From positions 1 to 8,191 of the forward strand of contig JAEWEO010000265.1 of assembly GCA_023389295.1 (NCBI GenBank): DNA of 8,191 nt, in the 5' to 3' direction. Each line of letters starts with the position of its first letter. Position 1 is the stretch's first letter. Below, one piece after another: positions 1 through 6,636 of the stretch. Under the pieces are notes generated by a model. That model was given only the letters and a program-made list of their open reading frames with translations, ran no database searches and was not told the origin of the DNA. This stretch comes from Bacillota bacterium (GTDB taxonomy: Bacteria; Bacillota; Clostridia; Lachnospirales; Lachnospiraceae). A program made the translations under genes and the position numbers.

Positions 1-45
1 GAACTATCCAGATTGGACATAAAAAAATAAAAGACGGAGGTAGCA
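1..45 (+). other. Window edge: possible 3' end of an upstream gene, plus RBS of the DRTGG gene
   Basis: Two plus-strand frames are open from the first base and stop almost at once. One reads ELSRLDIKK and stops at 28-30; the other reads NYPDWT and stops at 20-22. Either could be the tail of the preceding operon gene, and I cannot choose between them. The GGAGG at 36-40 lies six bases before the ATG at 46 and serves the next gene. No promoter or terminator fits in this space, so the upstream gene and the DRTGG gene are probably cotranscribed. Confidence 0.25.
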
Positions 46-381
46 ATGAAAGTACAAGATCTAATAAACCAACCCGGTTTTCAAGTACAAAATCAGGGAG
101 AGAATCTGCAGAGGGAGATATTTACCCCTTATTGCTGTGACTTATTGAGTATAGCCATGGGTAAAATGCCGGCGGACTCTGCTTGGGTAACGGTAATGGG
201 TAATATCAATACACTTGCAGTTGCAACCTTAGCGGATGCAGCTTGTATCGTACTTGCAGAGGGAAGTAGGTTGGATGAACCGGCCCTAAATAAAGCGAAG
301 GAGCAGGGAATTACGGTACTTGCTACAGAACTTCCAATCTTTGATGCCGCCCTCCTCATATATAAGAAACTCCATGAGTAA
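46..381 (+). CDS. DRTGG-domain protein (HPr-kinase-associated regulatory domain type)
   Basis: A 111-residue soluble protein made almost wholly of one DRTGG-like domain, the small ligand-binding fold also found in phosphotransacetylase N-termini and next to HPr kinase domains. Visible family traits are the DLLSIAMGKM helix (about 33-42), the AWVTVMGNINTLAVATLADAA strand-turn-helix (from about 46) and the late KAKEQGITVLATELPIFDAA segment. There is no kinase domain, no membrane segment and no catalytic motif, so a ligand-sensing or adaptor role is likely, with unknown ligand. The start at 46 has GGAGG at 36-40. The 3' end overlaps the next gene by 8 bp (ATGAGTAA), which implies translational coupling. 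In clostridia this DRTGG plus PHP pair typically sits with an anti-sigma-like ATPase and [FeFe]-hydrogenase subunits; that context lies outside the window and is inferred. Confidence 0.8.
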   Translation: MKVQDLINQPGFQVQNQGENLQREIFTPYCCDLLSIAMGKMPADSAWVTVMGNINTLAVATLADAACIVLAEGSRLDEPALNKAKEQGITVLATELPIFDAALLIYKKLHE

Positions 382-1099
382 ACTATTCTATGATTTGCAT
401 ATCCACTCCTGTCTTTCTCCCTGCGGTGATGAAGATATGACTCCGGCAAATATTGTTATGATGGCAGCTTTAAAGAATTTAGATGTCATCGCTGTTACGG
501 ATCATAATTCCTGTAAGAATTGTCCTGCAGTAATGGAATTAGCGAAAGAATATGATCTGATTGCACTACCGGGGATGGAGCTATGTACTAGTGAGGAAGT
601 CCATGTGCTATGTCTGTTTGCGACCTTATCGCAGGCTTTGGCTTTTGATGAGTATGTGTATTCTAGGTTGATGAAGCTACCGAATGAGGAGAAAATCTTT
701 GGAAAACAGGAAATATACAATGCTATGGATCAGATGGTTGGGACAGAACCAAATCTATTGATTAATGCAACAAATATAGGCTTTGATTCTCTGGGCAAAC
801 TTAAGAAAGAATTTGGTGGAATATATATTCCGGCCCATGTGGATAAGAAGACAAACAGCCTGCTATCAAATCTTGGGTTTGTTCCGGCAGAGGCGGATTT
901 TACAGTAGTAGAGTTTTCCCGAACAGATCAAAAGGAAGAAATACTTCATAACAATCCTTACCTTAAAAAATGTAATATCATTATGAATTCGGACGCACAC
1001 TATCTTGGTCATATCAATGAAGCAGTAAATTATTTAAGCTGTGATATGAGAACTCAAGAAGGGGTGTTACAAGCCTTAGCTAGAATTGAATCTGCATAA
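374..1099 (+). CDS. PHP-domain metal-dependent phosphoesterase
   Basis: A 241-residue single-domain PHP protein, predicted cytoplasmic, hydrolysing a phosphoester or nucleotide with a multinuclear metal centre. The metal ligands are all visible: H9 and H11 in DLHIHS, D19, H44 in VTDHNS, E69 in PGMELCTSEEVH, H77, H155 in IPAHVDK, and D207 and H209 in NSDAH. Four cysteines (13, 17, 47, 50) lie near the metal motifs, which is a little unusual and might bind metal or Fe-S; that is inference. I chose the ATG at 374 rather than an in-frame TTG-type start further upstream because homologues begin just before DLHIHS and because ATG overlaps the DRTGG stop by 8 bp. This implies coupled translation. 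The true substrate is unknown. The family includes nucleotide 3',5'-phosphatases and histidinol-phosphatase-like enzymes, and the short length argues against DNA polymerase association. Confidence 0.85.
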   Translation: MSKLFYDLHIHSCLSPCGDEDMTPANIVMMAALKNLDVIAVTDHNSCKNCPAVMELAKEYDLIALPGMELCTSEEVHVLCLFATLSQALAFDEYVYSRLMKLPNEEKIFGKQEIYNAMDQMVGTEPNLLINATNIGFDSLGKLKKEFGGIYIPAHVDKKTNSLLSNLGFVPAEADFTVVEFSRTDQKEEILHNNPYLKKCNIIMNSDAHYLGHINEAVNYLSCDMRTQEGVLQALARIESA

Positions 1100-1111
1100 A
1101 TTAATGCAAGC

Positions 1112-1140
1112 TTGAATTCCAAAAAGGTCTATGTTATAAT
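1112..1140 (+). promoter_or_regulatory. Extended -10 promoter for the ABC-F leader transcript
   Basis: The -35 is TTGAAT at 1112-1117 and the -10 is a perfect TATAAT at 1135-1140, with a 17-bp spacer. A TG at 1132-1133 makes it an extended -10. Transcription should start near 1147, which leaves about 245 nt of leader before the ABC-F start codon. It begins only 12 bp after the PHP stop. No terminator separates the two, so read-through from the PHP operon would also pass through the attenuator. Confidence 0.75.
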
Positions 1141-1171
1141 ATTAAAAAATTAAGAGATAGGAGTTGAAAGG

Positions 1172-1192
1172 ATGATTATTTTTTCTTGCTAA
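1172..1192 (+). CDS. Six-residue leader peptide MIIFSC of the ABC-F attenuator
   Basis: ATG at 1172, followed by ATT ATT TTT TCT TGC and TAA at 1190-1192. A good ribosome binding site, GGAG at 1160-1163, lies eight bases upstream. The last four codons contain the anti-antiterminator segment TTTCTTGC, so a ribosome stalled on this ORF would physically cover it. A coding role is supported by the RBS, by placement about 25 nt after the predicted transcription start, and by the overlap with the pairing segment. Which drug or which codon causes stalling cannot be read from sequence. Confidence 0.65.
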   Translation: MIIFSC

Positions 1193-1332
1193 TAATCCAA
1201 AGCGTAATGAAGTGGTGGGAGCGACTAAGCTGCTTCCTTTGTTATGCTATGCAAGAAAGTAATCAATTCTTTTCACTTAGACAATAGATACCTCGTCATG
1301 CCGGTAATAGGCAGGGCTTATTGTATTTGTCG

Positions 1333-1364
1333 GCTGCAAGAATGATCTTTCTTGCAGCTTTTTT
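1333..1364 (+). terminator. Attenuator terminator upstream of the ABC-F gene
   Basis: GCTGCAAGAA (1333-1342) and TTCTTGCAGC (1349-1358) form a perfect 10-bp stem with a 6-nt loop, followed directly by six T residues (1359-1364). It lies 26 bp before the ABC-F start codon and after the leader ORF, so it can only act as a premature, regulated terminator. Confidence 0.85.
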
Positions 1365-1390
1365 CATTAAAAACTAGAGGAGGTATCTTT

Positions 1391-2872
1391 ATGTCGTTGA
1401 TTAGTGTATCAAATTTAACCTTTGCCTATGATGGCAGTTATGATAATATATTTGAAAATGTAAGTTTTCAAATTGATACGGATTGGAAGTTGGGCTTTAC
1501 AGGAAGAAATGGAAGAGGTAAGACTACCTTTCTAAATCTTTTGTTAGGTAAATATGAATATAGTGGTAAAATTGCATCCAATGTGAGCTTTGAATACTTT
1601 CCTTATCCGGTGGAGGATAAAGAGAATTTGACAATGGATATTATCGCCGAGCTTTATCCGGATTATCTGTCTTGGAAGTTAGCAAGGGAGTTGTCCCTCC
1701 TTGAAGTATCCGAAGATGTTTTGTATCGGCCCTTTAGTACCTTGTCTAGTGGAGAGCAAACAAAGGTACTTCTAGCTACCATGTTTTTAAAAGAGAACAG
1801 TTTTCTATTGATTGATGAACCAACCAACCATTTGGATATGAATGCGAGAAAAATAGTCAGTAACTATCTAAACAGTAAGAAGGGATTCCTCTTGGTATCC
1901 CATGATAGGGCATTTTTGGATCATTGTATTGACCATATTCTTTCGATTAATAAGACAAATATCGAAATCCAAAAAGGTAACTTTTCCTCATGGTGGGAAA
2001 ATAAAAAACGACAAGATGATTTTGAAATAGCTGAAAATGACAAGTTGAAAAAGGATATTTATCGTTTGGAGGAGGCGGCTAAAAGAACCAGTAATTGGTC
2101 TGATGAGGTAGAAAAAACAAAGTACGGTAAAACAAGTGCAGGGCTGAAACCGGATCGCGGCTTTATTGGTCATAAAGCAGCGAAGATGATGAAACGCTCC
2201 AAAAGTATCGAAGAAAGGCAATTAAATGCCATGGAAGAGAAAGCGAAACTTTTGAAAAATGTTGAAAGCTCTGAAAGTCTCAAGATGTTCCAGCTAAAGT
2301 ATCACAAAGATCAGCTGATCAGCCTAGACAAAGTATCGATTTATTACGGTGATAAAAAAGCCTGCAATGAGATCAGTTTTACTATTAAGGCGGGGGATAG
2401 GATAGCGCTCATAGGAAAGAATGGCTCCGGTAAATCAAGTATCATAAAGCTCATATGTGGGGAAGAATTAGACTATACGGGAAGCTTTCATAAGGGAAGT
2501 CAGTTGAAAATATCCTATGTATCGCAGGAAACTCACTTTTTAGAAGGCAATCTATCCGATTATGCGAAAGAGAATGATATTGATGAGACTTTGTTTAAGG
2601 CTTTGTTAAGAAAGCTTGACTTCTCCAGAGTTCAATTTGAAAAGGATATGTCAGCCTTTAGTGGTGGACAGAAGAAAAAAGTACTGCTAGCAAAAAGCTT
2701 ATGTCAAAAGACTCATCTTCATATTTGGGATGAACCTCTTAATTTCATTGATGTAATCTCCCGTATGCAGATAGAAGAATTGATCTTAGAGTATGCTCCA
2801 ACTTTACTATTTGTGGAGCATGATATTGAATTTTGCGATAACATTGCCACGAAAAAGATTGAACTATTGTAA
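1391..2872 (+). CDS. Lsa-family ABC-F ribosomal protection protein
   Basis: A 493-residue cytoplasmic ABC-F ATPase with two nucleotide-binding domains and no membrane segments. It should bind the ribosomal E site and displace lincosamide, pleuromutilin and streptogramin A drugs. NBD1: Walker A GRNGRGKTT (38-46), signature LSSGE (118-122, serine replacing the usual first glycine), Walker B with FLLIDEPTNHLD (catalytic E143), switch H171. The charged interdomain linker, about 200-300, carries the P-site tRNA interaction region. NBD2: GKNGSGKSS (342-350), FSGGQ (423-427), IWDEPLNFIDV (E448), H477. The GRNGRGKTT and WDEPLN motifs and the length match Lsa(A)/CplR-type proteins rather than EttA or Uup. 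The ATG at 1391 is chosen for its GAGGAGGT at 1377-1384; an in-frame TTG at 1352 lies inside the terminator stem. Expression is probably drug-induced through the upstream attenuator. No terminator follows, so induced transcripts may enter asnS. Confidence 0.9.
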   Translation: MSLISVSNLTFAYDGSYDNIFENVSFQIDTDWKLGFTGRNGRGKTTFLNLLLGKYEYSGKIASNVSFEYFPYPVEDKENLTMDIIAELYPDYLSWKLARELSLLEVSEDVLYRPFSTLSSGEQTKVLLATMFLKENSFLLIDEPTNHLDMNARKIVSNYLNSKKGFLLVSHDRAFLDHCIDHILSINKTNIEIQKGNFSSWWENKKRQDDFEIAENDKLKKDIYRLEEAAKRTSNWSDEVEKTKYGKTSAGLKPDRGFIGHKAAKMMKRSKSIEERQLNAMEEKAKLLKNVESSESLKMFQLKYHKDQLISLDKVSIYYGDKKACNEISFTIKAGDRIALIGKNGSGKSSIIKLICGEELDYTGSFHKGSQLKISYVSQETHFLEGNLSDYAKENDIDETLFKALLRKLDFSRVQFEKDMSAFSGGQKKKVLLAKSLCQKTHLHIWDEPLNFIDVISRMQIEELILEYAPTLLFVEHDIEFCDNIATKKIELL

Positions 2873-2894
2873 TCTAACGATCTTATGATATAAT
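2867..2894 (+). promoter_or_regulatory. Promoter of asnS, overlapping the ABC-F stop codon
   Basis: TATAAT at 2889-2894 is preceded by TG at 2886-2887 (extended -10). A weaker -35, TTGTAA at 2867-2872, lies at a 16-bp spacing and includes the ABC-F stop codon. The resulting leader is only about 40 nt, too short for a T-box, so asnS is not controlled by a tRNA-Asn T-box here. Confidence 0.65.
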
Positions 2895-2941
2895 CGTAAA
2901 GAAAGAAATTAAAATTTATAGATAGATAAGGAGTTTTTACT

Positions 2942-4333
2942 ATGGATTTAATCGATATTAGAGAGTTATATCGGAACAAGGATCAATATATCGGTAAGCA
3001 GGTATCCATTGGTGGTTGGGTCAGAAGTGTGAGAGATTCCAAAACCTTTGGTTTCATTGTTGTAAATGATGGTACCTACTTTGAGCCTCTACAGGTGGTA
3101 TATCATGATACCCTTGATAACTTTGTTAGCGTATCTAAGTTAAATGTAGGTTCCGCAATTATAGTAAAGGGTGAGTTGGTAGCAACTCCACAGGCAAAGC
3201 AGCCCTTTGAGATACAAGCAACTGAGGTTACCATTGAAGGTAATTCTACGGTTGACTATCCACTTCAGAAGAAAAGACATACCTTAGAGTATTTGCGTAC
3301 CATGACCCATTTGAGAGCTAGAACAAATACTTTTCAAGCTGTATTCCGCGTAAGATCATTAATCGCTTATGCAATTCATCAGTATTTCCAAGACAGAGAC
3401 TTTGTGTACGTTCACACACCTATCATTACAGGAAGCGACTGCGAAGGTGCTGGTGAAATGTTTAGAGTAACCACCCTAGATCTTGAGAATATTCCAAAAA
3501 CCAAAGAAGGAAAAGTAGATACAACCCAGGATTTCTTTGGTAAGGAGACAAACCTTACGGTAAGTGGCCAGTTAAATGGTGAAACCTATGCGATGGCCTT
3601 TAAAAATATTTATACCTTCGGACCGACCTTCCGTGCAGAAAATTCTAATACAACACGCCACGCTGCTGAATTCTGGATGATTGAGCCTGAAATTGCATTT
3701 GCAGATTTAAAGGATGATATGGCAATGGCTGAGGGTATGTTAAAATACGTAATTAATTATGTACTGGAACATGCGCCGCTAGAAATGCAGTTCTTTAATC
3801 AATTTATCGATCAAGGCTTATTAGAAAGACTTCAAGGTGTAGTAAATTCCGAATTTGGCCACGTAACCTATACCGAAGCAATTGATATTTTAACTAAAAA
3901 TAACGATAACTTTGATTATAAGGTAAGTTGGGGCTGTGATCTTCAGACGGAGCATGAGCGCTATCTGACAGAACAAGTATTTAAAAAGCCTGTCTTTGTA
4001 ACGGATTATCCGAAGGATATTAAAGCCTTTTATATGAAATTAAATGACGATAATAAGACTGTTGCAGCCATGGATTTATTAGTTCCCGGAATTGGTGAAA
4101 TCATTGGCGGAAGTCAAAGAGAAGATGATTATGATAAGCTGGTTAAGAGAATGGAAGAGATGGATCTCAAGAAGGAAGATTATGAATTCTATCTTGATCT
4201 TAGAAAATACGGCTCTACCAGACATGCAGGCTTTGGTCTTGGCTTTGAACGTTGTGTAATGTACCTAACCGGTATGAGCAATATTAGAGACGTTGTTCCT
4301 TTCCCGAGAACCGTAAATAACTGTGATTTATAA
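2942..4333 (+). CDS. asnS: Asparaginyl-tRNA synthetase
   Basis: A 463-residue class IIb aminoacyl-tRNA synthetase that charges tRNA-Asn with asparagine using ATP. The N-terminal OB-fold anticodon-binding domain spans about 1-105 (VSIGGWVRSVRDSKTFGFI at 21-39). The catalytic core follows. Motif 2 is FGPTFRAENSNTTRHAAEFW (226-245). Motif 3 is GFGLGFERCVMYLTG (430-444), followed by the conserved PFPRT near the end. The asparagine enzyme is told from AspRS by this ending and by the IITGSDCEGAGEMF segment (161-174). Length is normal and nothing is missing. The start has AAGGAG at 2928-2933, eight bases from ATG. It ends in a terminator shared with the convergent LCP gene. The C-terminal PRTVNNCDL is the style seen in Lachnospiraceae rather than Bacillus. 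Confidence 0.96.
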   Translation: MDLIDIRELYRNKDQYIGKQVSIGGWVRSVRDSKTFGFIVVNDGTYFEPLQVVYHDTLDNFVSVSKLNVGSAIIVKGELVATPQAKQPFEIQATEVTIEGNSTVDYPLQKKRHTLEYLRTMTHLRARTNTFQAVFRVRSLIAYAIHQYFQDRDFVYVHTPIITGSDCEGAGEMFRVTTLDLENIPKTKEGKVDTTQDFFGKETNLTVSGQLNGETYAMAFKNIYTFGPTFRAENSNTTRHAAEFWMIEPEIAFADLKDDMAMAEGMLKYVINYVLEHAPLEMQFFNQFIDQGLLERLQGVVNSEFGHVTYTEAIDILTKNNDNFDYKVSWGCDLQTEHERYLTEQVFKKPVFVTDYPKDIKAFYMKLNDDNKTVAAMDLLVPGIGEIIGGSQREDDYDKLVKRMEEMDLKKEDYEFYLDLRKYGSTRHAGFGLGFERCVMYLTGMSNIRDVVPFPRTVNNCDL

Positions 4334-4370
4334 TTGATAGATTAAATATTACAAAAGAGATTAATAAAAG

Positions 4371-4401
4371 TGGCGTGTCGCATTTGCAACACGCCATTTT
4401 T
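4371..4401. terminator. Bidirectional terminator between asnS and the LCP gene
   Basis: TGGCGTGT (4371-4378) pairs perfectly with ACACGCCA (4389-4396). It is followed by TTTTT (4397-4401) on the plus strand and preceded by AAAA (4366-4369), which gives a short U run on the minus strand. It lies 37 bp after asnS stops and directly abuts the LCP stop codon at 4403-4405, so it serves both convergent genes. Confidence 0.85.
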
Positions 4402-4402
4402 A

Positions 4403-5608
4403 TTATTTAGTCGCGGTAGTGGTTTCACCATAGATAAAGCTGTGAAGATCTGCTCTGGTAGCATCCCAGTCTCTAGGCTGTAATACATCCTGCATATATT
4501 TCCCCATTTGTACTTTGATGTTATCGTAGCTTCCATCTGTCGGGATGCGAAGTGTATCAATCTTCTTGGCTTTCAAACCTACAACAGCCTCTAGATAATT
4601 ATTAAATTCTTTCTGTGTGATGTCAGTCTCTATTTCAACATTGGTGAGAATATTATTCATAATTAGAACTAGTTGAACGATATTTTTACTTTTTAGCTTA
4701 TCAAAGATTGCCTCCATAACGATTCTTTGTCGTTGGGTTCGACCAAAATCATTATTTTCTGTTCCGGTAGATACCTTACGCACCCTACAATAACCTAAGG
4801 CTTGATTACCATTGACCAGTTGGGTACCCGCGACCAAATTACGGTTGGATTTTTCTGAGATGTAATTGGTACGGTTTAGGTAGTCTGCTTCCTCGCTGGT
4901 TAGTGTAATCTCAACACCACCAACCAAATCAATAATCTTTTGAAATGCGTCAAAGCCAACCATACAGTAGCCATCCAGCTCTACATCAAAATTAAGCTCT
5001 ATGGTTTCATAAAGTAATTCAATTCCTCCCTTTGCAAAAGCAGAGTTCAATCTATTCTTACTATAACCAGGAATATCAACATACAAATCACGCATTAAGG
5101 AGGTAAGCTTTAGGGTGTGATCTTTTGTATTCATGGTAGCAATCATCATAGAATCTGTATTTTTAGCCCCTCCAAATTCTTCTACACCAACCAGTAGGAT
5201 ATTAACAACGGGTCCAATGGAAGTGCTTGGAACCTTTGTTTCATCCTCATTCTTGTTATTGTCTGCAACATTATTCGGTTGATACTTTAGATTACCATAG
5301 ATATAATTACCGGCTAAATTTACTAACAGTTTATTTCCGCTTTTCGTAAAAAGAAGAAAAGAGCCTCCCACCAGCAATAGGATGATGATAAAGAGTGGAA
5401 TCTTAATAAAGGGTGACATTTTCTTCTTTTTCTTTTTGGAACCGTTGTTTGGGGGAGGAGTATCTTCCTGATAGGAACTTACCTGTTTAGCAAGAGATAG
5501 GTTAATATCTTCTAAGAAATCCTCACTATCGTTTATATTCTCATAATTAATAAAATCCGGTATGTCGATGGATGGATCATTATCGCGGTCTCTTCTGTTA
5601 TTTGGCAT
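4403..5608 (-). CDS. LytR-CpsA-Psr (LCP) family cell-wall glycopolymer ligase
   Basis: A 401-residue membrane-anchored LCP protein that should transfer lipid-linked glycopolymers to peptidoglycan on the outer face of the membrane. Topology: an acidic and polar cytoplasmic tail (1-57), a six-lysine stop (58-63), one membrane segment (about 68-88), then an extracellular domain. LCP hallmarks are NILLVGVEE (136-144), TDSMMI (151-156, D152), LTSLMRDLYVDIPG (168-181, R173 and D174), NRLNSAFAKGG (185-195), GYCRVRK (272-278) and DFGRTQRQR (287-295). These cover the conserved arginines and aspartates of the polyprenyl-phosphate site. The ATG at 5608 is chosen for its GGGGG RBS at 5616-5620; an in-frame extension of 18 residues upstream lacks a better site. 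It lies just downstream of DUF2812 on the same strand. I see no convincing promoter in the 67-bp gap (a TATCAT lacks a partner), so it may be read from upstream. The exact polymer is unknown. Confidence 0.9.
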   Translation of the reverse strand: MPNNRRDRDNDPSIDIPDFINYENINDSEDFLEDINLSLAKQVSSYQEDTPPPNNGSKKKKKKMSPFIKIPLFIIILLLVGGSFLLFTKSGNKLLVNLAGNYIYGNLKYQPNNVADNNKNEDETKVPSTSIGPVVNILLVGVEEFGGAKNTDSMMIATMNTKDHTLKLTSLMRDLYVDIPGYSKNRLNSAFAKGGIELLYETIELNFDVELDGYCMVGFDAFQKIIDLVGGVEITLTSEEADYLNRTNYISEKSNRNLVAGTQLVNGNQALGYCRVRKVSTGTENNDFGRTQRQRIVMEAIFDKLKSKNIVQLVLIMNNILTNVEIETDITQKEFNNYLEAVVGLKAKKIDTLRIPTDGSYDNIKVQMGKYMQDVLQPRDWDATRADLHSFIYGETTTATK

Positions 5609-5675
5609 AAAAATACCCCCTTTCAAAAAATTAAATCTGATATGATAACAAGAAGAATACAAAAGCCACTCCCTC

Positions 5676-6202
5676 TTATATATGACTTCTCATTTCTTCC
5701 TTCAGCTTAGCTCTTTTTGCTGCGATACCAATAATCAAATAAGCATATAATAGGATGAAGATGCTAAAAAAGATTATGAGTATGATTAATCCTATGGCAT
5801 TGAAGAGAACAAGCCATATTTTTTCATAAGCTTATTATACATATTACATTTAGAATCTAAATCTGTAAAGATTCTATTTTCTTTTCCTTCCTCTTTAAGA
5901 CGTCTAAAATAATACCATTTACTTTCATAAATTCCATTCCATCCAAATACTTCCTCCCATCCGGCATCCAAAAAGAGCAAATGATAACTTTCCGTATCTT
6001 CTTCCTTTGTCACATAATCTAGTTGATAGATATAATCCATTGGTTCTGCTTTTTCAAACTCATATTTGGTTGGATAACCTGCGTAAAGATTAACAAATTG
6101 CCAGCCTTCTCTGGCCATCTTCGATAAAAAGGCTTCCTCCTTCTCATATTGATGAGGAAAAAAGGACTTTCTTACATATTTTTTAGTTTTGCTCGTTTCC
6201 AT
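5676..6202 (-). pseudogene. DUF2812 membrane-associated protein gene, frameshifted near its membrane segment
   Basis: Starting at 6202, frame one gives 136 residues and stops at 5792. It begins KKYVRKSFFPHQYEKEEAFL and holds DGWEE-like and SKWYYFRRL segments typical of DUF2812, a domain found beside PadR regulators. Downstream of MKK (residue 128) this frame yields only YGLFSSMP and a stop. The -1 frame instead continues as IWLVLFNAIG, a roughly 30-residue hydrophobic helix and a basic tail AAKRAKLKEEMRSHI, stopping at 5676. Joined, the protein is 175 residues, a usual DUF2812 length with a C-terminal membrane segment. The junction is ATG followed by exactly six A (minus strand; T run at 5819-5824); a seventh A restores the frame. 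RBS AGGAGGT sits eight bases before the ATG, and the start overlaps padR by 20 bp, so the pair is coupled. This may be mutation, phase variation or a sequencing error. Confidence 0.7.
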
Positions 6203-6524
6203 TGTTTAAGACCTCCTTGCCATTATAATAAAGCTCCTTTAGTCGATTCAGTTCTAAATGAAGTACTTCCATACCCGGGGATGTAATCTTATAATATTTT
6301 CTTTTATTTTCTTCTGAAGTAATTATGATTAATCCTGATTGCTCCAGTTTAGATAATGTTCCGTATAGGGTACCGGCACCCAAATTAATCCGTTGATCTG
6401 TGATTTCAGCTACGTATTGCATAATAGCATAGCCGTGACGTTCTTCGGTTAAGGATAGTAAGATGTAGTAGGCAGTTTCGCTCATAGGTATAAATTCATA
6501 TTTATCCTTTTTATTTTCCTTCAT
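6183..6524 (-). CDS. PadR-family transcriptional regulator
   Basis: A 113-residue winged-helix repressor of the small PadR class, acting as a dimer on DNA. Helix-turn-helix features: SETAYYILLSLTEERHGYAIMQYV (from 15), GAGTLYGTLSKLEQSGLI (49-66, recognition helix) and the wing KRKYYKIT (74-81). A short C-terminal dimerisation helix follows (VLHLELNRLKELYYNG). The ATG at 6524 is chosen because GGAGG at 6530-6534 lies five bases upstream; in-frame ATGs further upstream (MEEN, MQALL) have no such site. Its last 20 bp overlap the DUF2812 start, the standard PadR-DUF2812 arrangement. Two palindromes over its promoter imply negative autoregulation. The inducing signal is unknown; related regulators respond to antibiotics or phenolic compounds. 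Confidence 0.92.
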   Translation of the reverse strand: MKENKKDKYEFIPMSETAYYILLSLTEERHGYAIMQYVAEITDQRINLGAGTLYGTLSKLEQSGLIIITSEENKRKYYKITSPGMEVLHLELNRLKELYYNGKEVLNNGNEQN

Positions 6525-6595
6525 GTTTTCCTCCATTATGGTGCATGTTTTTGATGCAGATAGAAGGGCTTGCAAATAAAGTCCCTTTCATTGTG

Positions 6596-6636
6596 TCGCA
6601 CCGTAATATATCACAATGAGATATATCACGGTGTGA
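6596..6636. promoter_or_regulatory. padR operator 1: long imperfect palindrome over the transcription start
   Basis: Arms CACCGTAATATATC (6599-6612) and GATATATCACGGTG (6620-6633) are inverted repeats matching at 13 of 14 positions, around a 7-bp centre. Two of the three flanking pairs also match, giving 15 of 17. It lies just downstream of the -10, covering the predicted start near 6629. A dimeric PadR bound here would block initiation. Confidence 0.7.

Larger units (their letters stand above)
1147..1364 (+). promoter_or_regulatory. Ribosome-mediated transcription attenuator ahead of the ABC-F gene
   Basis: Four complementary segments are seen. Segment 1 is TTTCTTGC at 1182-1189, inside the leader ORF. 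Segment 2 is GCAAGAAAG at 1251-1259. Segment 3 is GCTGCAAGAA at 1333-1342. Segment 4 is TTCTTGCAGC at 1349-1358. Segments 1 and 2 pair over 8 bp, leaving 3 and 4 to form the terminator. If a ribosome stalls on the leader ORF and hides segment 1, segment 2 can pair with 1347-1355 (CTTTCTTGC, 9 bp, 10 with the flanking T-A) and break the terminator. A further local hairpin lies between 2 and 3 (ACAATA 1281-1286 with TATTGT 1319-1324; TGCC with GGCA inside). Drug-induced attenuation of this kind is established for ABC-F and erm resistance genes; its use here is inferred from the pairing. Confidence 0.75.

Noticed and set aside
129..449. Minus-strand ORF of 106 codons over the DRTGG and PHP genes
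   Set aside because: It lies entirely antisense to two well-supported genes, lacks an RBS and resembles nothing.
1107..1114. CAAGCTTG palindrome after the PHP stop as a terminator or operator
   Set aside because: Eight bases with no loop and no T tract, partly overlapping the -35. Too short to claim.
2895..2941. T-box riboswitch upstream of asnS
   Set aside because: Only about 40 nt separate the promoter from the start codon; there is no specifier loop, T-box sequence or terminator.
5819..5830. Programmed -1 ribosomal frameshift in DUF2812
   Set aside because: The in-frame heptamer is G AAA AAA, not a canonical X XXY YYZ slippery site, and no clear stimulatory stem-loop or internal Shine-Dalgarno follows at the right spacing. 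A base loss is simpler, though transcriptional slippage is not excluded.
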